A stretch of 5,177 nt of DNA from contig JAICEV010000276.1 in the NCBI GenBank assembly GCA_025923975.1, positions 1 to 5,177 on the forward strand, given 5' to 3'. Every line of letters starts with the position of its first letter. The stretch's first letter is position 1. The position numbers and the translations under genes are program-made. This document shows positions 1 to 5,149 of this stretch, in pieces. The notes under the pieces were generated by a model, which worked only from the letters and a program-made list of their open reading frames with translations, was not told the origin of the DNA and did no database searches. The DNA comes from Propionibacteriaceae bacterium. Lineage in GTDB: Bacteria; Actinomycetota; Actinomycetes; Propionibacteriales; Propionibacteriaceae.

Positions 1-33
1 CGCAAATAGGGGGACTCGTACAACTCAGCTCTT

Positions 34-40
34 AGGAGGG
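34..40 (+). promoter_or_regulatory. Strong ribosome binding site for the DUF4397 gene
   Basis: The sequence AGGAGGG is a near-perfect Shine-Dalgarno match and ends 3 nt before the ATG at 44. It fixes that start. Only 43 bases lie upstream of the gene in this window, so the operon promoter cannot be judged from what is visible. Confidence 0.85.
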
Positions 41-43
41 CGA

Positions 44-877
44 ATGACAGTACAACGGCGGTTACTCAGTTTGGTGGGCGCGGCAGCTTTGGCGTCGGCG
101 TTCACCGCGGTGGCCATCGCCCCGGCGCACGGGGCAAGCAACGCGACAGTGTCGGTCCTGCATGGCGTTCCGGATGCCACGGTCGACGTGTATGCGAACG
201 GCAAGGCGTTGTTGGAGGATTTTGAGCCAGGCACCCTGACTGATCCGCAGATGTTGCCGGCCGGTAGCTACGATCTCAAGGTCGTCAAGGCAGGCGACGG
301 GGCGGACGGCGACGCGATCATGTCGGCGAACAACGTCAAGGTGCCTGCCGGAGCGAATGTCACTGTGGTGGCGCACCTGACCGAGAGCGGCAAGCCCACC
401 CTCACCCCGTACGCCAACGATGTCTCCAGTCTTCCGGCCGGGAAGGCTCGCGTCATCGTTCGGCACAATGCGGCGGCCCCGGAGGTTGACGTCCGAGCCG
501 GTGGCGAACCGGTCTTCACCGACCTCGCCAATCCCAAGGAGGAGTCGGCGGAGATCGACCCGGGCACCATCAAAGCCGACGTTGTGTTGGCTGGCAGCGA
601 CGATGTGGTAATCGGTCCGGCGTCGTTGAAGGTGGCTGAAGGCACCACCACGATCGTCTACGCGTGGGGGTCGGCCGAGGACGAGAACCTTGAGCTGGCA
701 GTTCAGACCATCAGTGGCATGCACGGCTCGCCCAATAGCGTTCCGGGAGGCACCGGAGGTCAGGCCGCCAGCTCGGCCGCTGCGCCGCTGTGGGCAACCC
801 TGGTAGCGGTGGCGACGCTGGGTGCAGCTGTATCTGGCTGGCAGCTATATCGCCGTCAGGCGTTCATGGTGCGGTGA
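44..877 (+). CDS. Secreted DUF4397-domain protein with C-terminal membrane anchor, candidate sortase substrate
   Basis: This 277-residue protein begins with a signal peptide: R5-R6, a hydrophobic core at about 7-26, and likely cleavage near A28-H29-G30/A31. The exported part carries two related beta-rich halves, at about 35-118 (VSVLHGVPDATVDVY) and 135-224 (ARVIVRHNAAAPEVDV). This is the usual layout of DUF4397 proteins. The C-terminus looks like a cell-wall sorting signal: a short Gly/Pro-rich motif, V233-P-G-G-T-G-G239, then a hydrophobic segment at about 247-266, then the basic tail Y269-R-R. No exact LPXTG is present. The ATG is set by AGGAGGG upstream. The gene is first in the visible operon, and the next gene is a class F sortase starting 8 nt downstream, so the sortase may act on this protein; that is inferred from position and tail architecture. 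The molecular function of DUF4397 is not established. It could simply be a membrane-anchored protein that is never processed by the sortase. Confidence 0.9.
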   Translation: MTVQRRLLSLVGAAALASAFTAVAIAPAHGASNATVSVLHGVPDATVDVYANGKALLEDFEPGTLTDPQMLPAGSYDLKVVKAGDGADGDAIMSANNVKVPAGANVTVVAHLTESGKPTLTPYANDVSSLPAGKARVIVRHNAAAPEVDVRAGGEPVFTDLANPKEESAEIDPGTIKADVVLAGSDDVVIGPASLKVAEGTTTIVYAWGSAEDENLELAVQTISGMHGSPNSVPGGTGGQAASSAAAPLWATLVAVATLGAAVSGWQLYRRQAFMVR

Positions 878-879
878 TC
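873..879 (+). promoter_or_regulatory. Extended Shine-Dalgarno supporting the ATG start of the sortase
   Basis: GGTGATC matches the distal part of the anti-Shine-Dalgarno complement (GGAGGTGATC) and overlaps the stop codon of the DUF4397 gene. It lies about 6 nt before the ATG at 886, somewhat far if measured from the GG core. A GTG at 874 that overlaps the upstream stop is the competing start, and it has no SD of its own. Confidence 0.45.
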
Positions 880-885
880 ACTTTT

Positions 886-1602
886 ATGTCGGGGCAGCAG
901 GGCGGTCGGCGATGGCTGACCGCTCTGCTCGTTTCGTGCCTCGTGGTGATGCTCGCCGGATGGCGGCTGGCAATCGCGACGGACAGCGCCGGCGGACAGA
1001 TCCCTCCGCCGGCAAATGCATCCGCGCTCACGCGCGAGGTGGACGGTGGGTCGCCGATCGCTCCACCCGCTGACCGCGACGCCGGAATCAGCCGTGACCC
1101 CGAACGGCTGTCGGGGTCGCCCAAGCGTGCTGCAGCTCAATCCCGAGCCGACAAAGGCGAGCCGGGTCGGCCACAGATGCTGGCCATCCCACGTCTCGAC
1201 CTGAAGATGCCGATCACGGCCGTGACGGTCGATGACACCGGCGCAATGGCGTTGCCGACTCGGCCCACTGAAATCGGCTGGTACGCGTACGGGCCTAGAC
1301 CAGGCTCCACCCGCGGATCCGCCGTCCTCGGCGGTCATGTCGACAGCCGTGAGTACGGGGTGGGACCGCTGGTCACATTGAAGCAGCTGCGCCGGGGCGA
1401 CGACATCGTCATCACCACCAATAAGGGCACGGAGCAATTTCGAGTAAGCACTGTCCGACTGATCGGCAAGCGAGACCTCGAAGTGCGTGAGGTGTTCACG
1501 CGGGAGGGGAAGCCGCTGTTGCGGATCCTCACCTGCGGTGGCACCTACCGTCGATCAGGAGGTTACCAGGCGAATGTTGTCGTGACTGCGAGGCCCGTGT
1601 GA
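886..1602 (+). CDS. Class F sortase (cysteine transpeptidase)
   Basis: Sortases cleave a C-terminal sorting signal and transfer the protein to cell-wall peptidoglycan, acting on the outer face of the membrane. From the ATG at 886 the protein is 238 residues. It has an N-terminal membrane anchor at about 10-27 after R8-R9, a Pro/Ala-rich polar linker to about residue 95, and the sortase beta-barrel from about 99 (LAIPRLDLKMPI) to the end. The catalytic His is H151 in LGGHVDS and the catalytic Cys is C217 in LRILTCGG; both motifs are characteristic of class F. The Arg of the triad is less obvious: the stretch after Cys reads TYRRSGGYQANVVV, with R222-R223 present but Q228 in the tyrosine-flanking position. 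The start could instead be GTG 874, which overlaps the previous stop, or further upstream, but the longer forms lie inside the DUF4397 gene and add no recognisable sequence. The likely substrate is the product of the preceding gene. The stop overlaps the sigma factor start by 4 nt (GTGA). Confidence 0.92.
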   Translation: MSGQQGGRRWLTALLVSCLVVMLAGWRLAIATDSAGGQIPPPANASALTREVDGGSPIAPPADRDAGISRDPERLSGSPKRAAAQSRADKGEPGRPQMLAIPRLDLKMPITAVTVDDTGAMALPTRPTEIGWYAYGPRPGSTRGSAVLGGHVDSREYGVGPLVTLKQLRRGDDIVITTNKGTEQFRVSTVRLIGKRDLEVREVFTREGKPLLRILTCGGTYRRSGGYQANVVVTARPV

Positions 1603-2264
1603 CGCAGTCCTCTTCCGCGCGGATTGTTGCTGTGCCGGGCCGCGTTAGGGTGTTTTCCGTGGTCGACGACGCGCGTCCCGAGCCTGAGGTGGTCGGCGAA
1701 CATACCGACTGGGGCGCGGCGAGTGAAGCCGAGCTCAGCATGGGCTTCGCCCGGGGCGACGAAGCCTGTTTGCAGGAGGTATTTCGGCGCCTGGCGCCAT
1801 TGATTTACACGATTGCCTATCGCGCACTCGACAGCTCAAGTGACGGTGAGGAGATCACGCAGGACGTGTTTGTGAGTGCTTGGCGTGCCCGCGACAACTA
1901 TCAGGTGGAGAAAGGCAGTTTGTCTGGCTGGCTGATCGGCATTACGCGTCACCGCATTGCCGACCGACAGCGGGCCCGTGGCCGTGACCTGAGGCTCGTT
2001 CAAGCTGTGACCAACACCAGCGACGTCCAAGTGCAACCTGAGACTCTTTCAACATTGATCGATCGCATCGTGCTCACCGAGGAGATTGGCCGACTCCCCC
2101 ATCCACGCGGCAGTATCCTCCAGCTCGCCTTCTGGGAAGGACGCAGTTACCCGCAGATCGCTGAGCAACTCGACCTCCCACTGGGAACGGTGAAGAGCCA
2201 CGCCCGGCGTGCCTTGCGCCACCTGCGTACCCAGCTGACGGAGGTGACCTCATGGCCCACCTGA
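1599..2264 (+). CDS. ECF-family RNA polymerase sigma factor (SigK-like)
   Basis: This 221-residue protein directs RNA polymerase to a small regulon. Region 2 spans about 50-125 and includes IYTIAYRAL, the EEITQDVFVSAW helix (84-95) and the GWLIGITRHRIADRQR segment (110-125). Region 4 spans about 160-211, with the helix-turn-helix YPQIAEQLDLPLGTVKSHARR (184-204). There is no region 3, as expected for an ECF factor. The style of region 4 and the RskA-type partner downstream resemble the SigK/RskA group; this is a family-level inference. The GTG at 1599 overlaps the sortase stop by 4 nt and a weak GCGAGG lies just upstream. This start gives an unusually long N-terminal extension of about 48 residues before region 2. 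Later starts at GTG 1659 (AGGG 8 nt upstream) and ATG 1740 (no clear SD) are possible. The protein is presumably held inactive by the anti-sigma factor encoded next, with which it overlaps by 13 nt. Confidence 0.93.
   Translation: MTQSSSARIVAVPGRVRVFSVVDDARPEPEVVGEHTDWGAASEAELSMGFARGDEACLQEVFRRLAPLIYTIAYRALDSSSDGEEITQDVFVSAWRARDNYQVEKGSLSGWLIGITRHRIADRQRARGRDLRLVQAVTNTSDVQVQPETLSTLIDRIVLTEEIGRLPHPRGSILQLAFWEGRSYPQIAEQLDLPLGTVKSHARRALRHLRTQLTEVTSWPT
2240..2247 (+). promoter_or_regulatory. Strong ribosome binding site inside the sigma gene, driving the anti-sigma gene
   Basis: GGAGGTGA is an 8-base match to the anti-Shine-Dalgarno complement, and its GGAGG core ends 7 nt before the ATG at 2252. 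It lies in the last codons of the sigma factor gene. The anti-sigma start is therefore well defined and its translation can be initiated efficiently while the sigma gene is being translated. Confidence 0.85.
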
Positions 2265-2992
2265 GCCCCGACCGGCTGGCCGACAGCGCACTGGGTATTG
2301 CCGATCCGCTGACCGCGGCCGAAAAGAATCACCTTGCCAGCTGCGCCGAGTGCCGCAGTGAACTTGGGGAGCTGAGCCGGATCGTCGACCTCGGCCGTCA
2401 GCCGGAGCACGTCACCCCCCAGCGCGTCCCGACAGACGCCATATGGCAGTCCATTCAAGTCCAACTCGCCAGTCAGGCGACTGCTCCAGCCACAACCGAG
2501 CCTTCTGCCGAGCCGCCACCGGCGCCGCCGACCATCGCCGAGCTGCCACGCCGAACTCCGAGACTGCGATCATGGTTTTTGGTGGCCGCCGCAGCGGTGT
2601 TGGGGCTCATCATCGGTGCCGGCATCACCACTGTCGCCGTCCGCGACAGGGTCGAGGTCACCTCGAGCACCTCGCTCGAGCCGCTCCCGGGACAGACCGG
2701 GCAAGGTACCGCCGAGCTCCTTCGTGATCGGGGGCGTCCTGAGCTGAGGGTGCAGATCGACGCGCCGCCCAGGCCGGATCGCTACCGAGAGGTGTGGCTG
2801 ATCAACACTGACGGCCAGCGCATGTATCCCTTGGGGGTGCTACCCGACGATGGACGAGCCACCTACCCGCTGCCGCCCGCGCTCGCCAGTCAACTCGAGG
2901 GATTCAACATCGTCGACGTATCGATAGAGCCGTACGACGGTGATCCGGCCCACTCCCGCGAGAGCCAGGTCCGCGGAGTCCTTCCGGCCTAG
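2252..2992 (+). CDS. Membrane-spanning anti-sigma factor, zinc-binding N-terminus and RskA C-terminal domain
   Basis: The predicted role is to sequester the sigma factor encoded just upstream and release it on an envelope signal. The 246-residue protein has a cytoplasmic N-terminal domain with the ZAS-type zinc motif H27-x3-C31-x2-C34 (NHLASCAEC). A Pro/Ala-rich linker follows at about 75-104, then a single transmembrane helix at about 108-130 (SWFLVAAAAVLGLIIGAGIT). The extracytoplasmic domain at about 150-244 shows RskA_C hallmarks: YREVWLINTDGQRMYPLGVL (178-197) and IVDVSIEPYDGDPAHS (220-235). In the known RskA system, intramembrane proteolysis of the anti-sigma factor frees SigK. Whether that applies here is inference; a CPBP-family membrane protease is encoded two genes downstream. 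The start is fixed by GGAGGTGA at 2240-2247. The gene overlaps the sigma gene by 13 nt, a typical coupled sigma/anti-sigma pair. Domain order and length are normal for the family. Confidence 0.94.
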   Translation: MAHLSPDRLADSALGIADPLTAAEKNHLASCAECRSELGELSRIVDLGRQPEHVTPQRVPTDAIWQSIQVQLASQATAPATTEPSAEPPPAPPTIAELPRRTPRLRSWFLVAAAAVLGLIIGAGITTVAVRDRVEVTSSTSLEPLPGQTGQGTAELLRDRGRPELRVQIDAPPRPDRYREVWLINTDGQRMYPLGVLPDDGRATYPLPPALASQLEGFNIVDVSIEPYDGDPAHSRESQVRGVLPA

Positions 2993-2996
2993 GGCG

Positions 2997-3004
2997 AAAA
3001 GGAG
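2997..3004 (+). promoter_or_regulatory. Ribosome binding site of the NAD(P)-binding protein gene
   Basis: AAAAGGAG ends 5 nt before the ATG at 3010, in the 17-nt gap after the anti-sigma stop. This is a good Shine-Dalgarno with ideal spacing and it supports the start. The gap is too short to hold a separate promoter and terminator, so read-through from upstream is likely. Confidence 0.75.
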
Positions 3005-3009
3005 ACTGG

Positions 3010-3915
3010 ATGGCTAAGCAGGTGCTCGTGACGGGAGCGTCGGGTTTCGTCGGCTCTCACCTCACCGAGGCGCTGGAAGCCCAGGGCTATTCAGTGCTGG
3101 CCATGACCCGACACCCTGATACGCACTCCGGCGCTGGCAAGCCCATCTTCGGTGACGTCTACGAACCTGCCAGTCTTAGCCAGGCGCTCGCTGACGCCGA
3201 CGCCGCCTATTACCTCGTGCACTCGCTGTCACGGCCGGACTTCGTCGAGAAGGACGCCGAGGCTGCCCTTGCATTCGGAAGGGCAGCAGCGGAGGCCGGT
3301 CTCGAGCGGTTGATCTATCTCGGCGGCCTTGGCCAAGACGATGCGAACCTGTCCGCTCACCTGAAGTCCAGGCGAGAGGTCGAGCACCTGCTGGCGAGCG
3401 GAGGCGCAGCGGTCACCACGCTTCGGGCCGCCATTGTCATCGGACACGGCAGCATTTCCTGGGAAATCACACGGCAGCTCGTCGCCCATCTTCCCGCAAT
3501 GGTGGTGCCGAAGTGGGCGACCACCCGCACACAGCCGATTGCCTTGTCCGACGTCATTCGGTATCTCATCGGAGTCCTTGAGCCCGAGGAAGCCAAAGGA
3601 CGCACCTTCGAGATCGGTGGGCCCGACGTTCTGACGTACGCCGAGATGATGCGGCGGGTGGCCCGCCTGCATCACCACCGCGCACTGCCCATGTTGGCCG
3701 TGCCGCTGCTGACTCCTCGGCTGTCCTCTTACTGGTTGGCACTGGTGACCGATGTCGACACCGCAACCGCACGGAATCTCGTCGACTCGATGAGCAATGA
3801 GGTCATCGTCACGGACCACGCGATCACCAAGATCATTCCGGGAATGCCGCTGAGTTATGACGACGCGGTGATAGAGGCGTTTCGACAGCGAGCTGCCGCC
3901 CAAACAAGATCGTGA
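3010..3915 (+). CDS. Atypical SDR / NmrA-like NAD(P)H-binding protein
   Basis: This 301-residue Rossmann-fold protein opens with the dinucleotide-binding loop VTGASGFVGSHL (T8-G9-x2-G12-x2-G15), typical of extended and atypical short-chain dehydrogenases. D49 in FGDVYEP and the AYYLVHSL segment (67-73) follow, as in NAD(P)H-binding proteins of the NmrA/SDR-a type. The classic catalytic YxxxK is not visible: the corresponding helix reads AHLKSRREVEHLL (117-128), keeping a Lys but not the Tyr. It may therefore be a non-catalytic binding or sensor protein, or use another mechanism. The segment ATTRTQPIALSDVIRYLIGVL (170-190) is conserved in this actinobacterial group. A C-terminal part at about 225-290 is helical and of unknown role. 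There is no signal peptide, so it is cytoplasmic. It follows the anti-sigma gene by 17 nt and overlaps the CPBP gene by 4 nt, so it appears translationally coupled to the latter. Its substrate cannot be told from sequence. Confidence 0.88.
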   Translation: MAKQVLVTGASGFVGSHLTEALEAQGYSVLAMTRHPDTHSGAGKPIFGDVYEPASLSQALADADAAYYLVHSLSRPDFVEKDAEAALAFGRAAAEAGLERLIYLGGLGQDDANLSAHLKSRREVEHLLASGGAAVTTLRAAIVIGHGSISWEITRQLVAHLPAMVVPKWATTRTQPIALSDVIRYLIGVLEPEEAKGRTFEIGGPDVLTYAEMMRRVARLHHHRALPMLAVPLLTPRLSSYWLALVTDVDTATARNLVDSMSNEVIVTDHAITKIIPGMPLSYDDAVIEAFRQRAAAQTRS

Positions 3916-4643
3916 CTCTCGGCCCAAAGGGGATGATTGGGCGAGCGATTGAGATCGTCCGTCCGGTATTGATCGACAAGGTCGAGCGAGACCACTGGCA
4001 GTCCGACGCGGCGTTCCTGCGCCGCCGGATCGTTGTTGCGGTCACGCTGGCGCTCGGCGCCCTTCTGCTAGGCCTTTCCTTCTCACTACGGCAGGGAGAT
4101 CCGGCCTTCTACCTGTTGACCTTCGGTTTGGCTGCAACCTGGACGCTCGGCAGCCTGCTGTCCGGCCCACTTCACCTGGGGCATGTCCTCCTAGCCGGCA
4201 GGCTGCGGCGTCCGACCATCACTTCCATCGCGGTGGGACTTCTGGTAGCCGCGCTCTTCGTCCTGGGCGCTCTTATTGTTCGTACGATCCCATCGCTCGT
4301 CAGGCTCGCCGAAGACGTCCTCGGCTACGCGAGATTGGGAAACCTTTGGATCATTTTCGTGATCACGCTGGTCAACGGCGTCGCCGAGGAGCTATTTTTC
4401 AGGGGCGCACTCTTTGCCGCCGTCGGCGTGCGACACGCTGTGTTGATTTCCACGGTTCTCTATGTGTTGACAACCGTTCCCAGTGGCAATCCCGTACTGA
4501 CCTTCGCGGCTGCCGTCCTTGGAACCGTAGTGGCGTTGGAGCGCCGCGCCTCTGGCGGCGTACTGGCGCCAATCCTCACCCACATCACGTGGTCGCTCAG
4601 CATGCTGTTTGTCCTGCCCCCGCTCTTTGCCGCTGCAGCCTGA
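3912..4643 (+). CDS. CPBP-family intramembrane protease (glutamic/ABI type)
   Basis: This 243-residue polytopic membrane protein starts at a GTG that overlaps the preceding stop (GTGA), which favours translational coupling; no good SD is seen. An ATG at 3933 has AAAGGGG directly before it, but the spacing is too short. Hydrophobic segments lie at about 40-58, 65-84, 103-123, 145-157, 165-188, 194-209 and 219-240. CPBP motif 1 is clear at E159-E160-L-F-F-R164-G, inside LVNGVAEELFFRGALF. Motif 3 is present as H224-I-T-W-S228, with Ser where Asn is common. Motif 2, which usually supplies a His on the intervening helix (FGLAH-like), reads LYVLTTVPSGNP here and has no His. Eukaryotic relatives (Rce1) process prenylated proteins. 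Bacterial members act in bacteriocin immunity, protein maturation and membrane proteolysis. Because of its operon context it could act on the anti-sigma factor or the surface protein; that is speculative. Confidence 0.88.
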   Translation: MTLGPKGMIGRAIEIVRPVLIDKVERDHWQSDAAFLRRRIVVAVTLALGALLLGLSFSLRQGDPAFYLLTFGLAATWTLGSLLSGPLHLGHVLLAGRLRRPTITSIAVGLLVAALFVLGALIVRTIPSLVRLAEDVLGYARLGNLWIIFVITLVNGVAEELFFRGALFAAVGVRHAVLISTVLYVLTTVPSGNPVLTFAAAVLGTVVALERRASGGVLAPILTHITWSLSMLFVLPPLFAAAA

Positions 4644-4697
4644 TTTAGGAACGGCAGTGCTCGAAGCTGGTACAGGATCAGTCGCCGAGGCCCTGCG
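4644..4697 (+). other. Convergent intergenic spacer
   Basis: This 54-nt gap separates the CPBP stop from the stop of the first minus-strand remnant. I see no stem-loop with a T-run and no clear inverted repeat that would act as a terminator in either direction. It marks the boundary between the intact operon and the interrupted minus-strand genes. Confidence 0.5.
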
Positions 4698-4930
4698 CTA
4701 CCCGCCGGCCTTCTCCCGCAACCGCTCGGCCTCACGCTTCGCCTTATCGAGGCGCGTCTTCCAGCCACGCTTGGCCGCCGCGCTGCGCTTCTTGCGGACG
4801 CGCTCCATGTCCTGCACCAGCTTCTCGCGGTCCGCTGGGCGCGACGCCGGGCGTTCTCCACCTTGCGTAGCTCCCGTTCGATCTCCGCAGGTGAGCGGAG
4901 CGGCCAGGCGTAGTCCAGGTCCCGCGGCAT
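4698..4930 (-). pseudogene. Small coiled-coil protein gene interrupted by a frameshift
   Basis: Read on the minus strand from ATG (4930-4928), the sequence begins MPRDLDYAWPLRSPAEIERE and continues through a charged helix ending RRRAQ. The coherent protein then moves to another frame at about 4832, continuing DREKLVQDMERVRKKRSAAA, KRGWKTRLDKAKREAERL and REKAGG, and stops at TAG 4700-4698. Adding one base (for example CGGACC to CGGGACC) restores a 77-residue, highly charged, Lys/Arg/Glu-rich helical protein. Such a protein is likely to form a coiled coil and perhaps bind nucleic acid. The AAAKRGWKTR segment resembles short basic motifs seen in small proteins of phages and integrative elements; this is recollection, not a search. 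The start has AGGGG 5 nt upstream, overlapping the stop of the preceding minus-strand gene, so the two form a pair. Without the repair the first frame runs on into out-of-frame sequence antisense to the CPBP gene. Either a real pseudogene or a sequencing indel explains this. Function is unknown. Confidence 0.65.
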
Positions 4931-4935
4931 GTCAG

Positions 4936-4940
4936 CCCCT
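4936..4940 (-). promoter_or_regulatory. Ribosome binding site for the downstream minus-strand small gene
   Basis: AGGGG on the minus strand sits 5 nt before the ATG at 4930 and shares bases with the TAG that ends the preceding minus-strand gene. Its presence supports 4930 as a real start and the two small genes as a co-transcribed pair. Confidence 0.5.
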
Positions 4941-5149
4941 AGCGCCCGAGCGCCTCCTCGTACCCCTTCCACATGAGTACGGCCAGGTGCGAGGACCACG
5001 AGTACCCAGGCAGGGTCAGCGCCCGCACGATCTGGATCACCTCAACCCGCTGCTTGCCCAGGGACTTTGCCCGCCAGTGCGTCCGGGATCACGGCCTCCG
5101 TAGCTTCACCGATTCCCTTCAGCGAGCGAAGCCGTTTGTTGCTGGCCAT
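4939..5149 (-). pseudogene. Small hypothetical protein gene interrupted by a frameshift
   Basis: From ATG (5149-5147, minus strand) the product reads MASNKRLRSLKGIGEATEAV then IPDALAG. At about 5066-5068 (AAA on the minus strand) the coherent frame changes, giving KSLGKQRVEVIQIVRALTLP, then GYSWSSHLAVLMWKGYEEAL and GR, ending at TAG 4941-4939. Removing one A from the AAA run makes a 69-residue protein; as written, translation from the ATG ends after 35 residues at TGA 5044-5042. The frame is also open upstream of the ATG to the window edge (ALEPGELEP before MASN), and there is no convincing SD before 5149. The true start may therefore lie outside the window and the gene may be longer. The C-terminal half looks like a folded helical domain with aromatic residues. 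I do not recognise the family. It lies 8 nt upstream of the next small minus-strand gene, probably as an operon. Confidence 0.6.

Noticed and set aside
41..45. CGAAT resembling the -10 element reported for SigK promoters
   Set aside because: It overlaps the start codon and no matching -35 element lies at the right distance, so it cannot drive the first gene. It is probably coincidence.
62..724. 220-codon open frame antisense to the DUF4397 gene
   Set aside because: The minus-strand translation has no recognisable domain and is rich in Arg and His, as expected opposite GC-rich coding DNA. The plus-strand gene has a strong RBS, a signal peptide and a known domain.
790..885. Upstream extension of the sortase to an ATG at 790
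   Set aside because: The extra 32 residues lie inside the DUF4397 gene and would precede an already complete N-terminal membrane anchor. ATG 886 (or GTG 874) fits the operon spacing better.
3229..3927. 232-codon open frame antisense to the SDR-like gene
   Set aside because: It is low in recognisable motifs, is opposite a clear Rossmann-fold gene, and ends across the coupled SDR/CPBP junction. It looks like a shadow frame.
4644..4700. Possible bidirectional terminator between the convergent genes
   Set aside because: I could not find a stable inverted repeat or a T-run in this spacer.
4460..4999. Uninterrupted 179-codon minus-strand frame crossing the end of the CPBP gene
   Set aside because: Only its middle (from position 4930 to about 4832) reads as the small coiled-coil protein. 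Beyond the frameshift it is out-of-frame sequence and then antisense to the CPBP gene.
4609..5103. 164-codon plus-strand open frame over the right-hand region
   Set aside because: It is Pro/Arg/Ser-rich with no domain and overlaps two minus-strand genes whose repaired products are much more protein-like.
5042..5149. A genuine 35-residue protein ending at the TGA
   Set aside because: The sequence after the break continues as a coherent protein in the neighbouring frame up to a stop that fits the next gene's RBS, so a frameshift explains it better.
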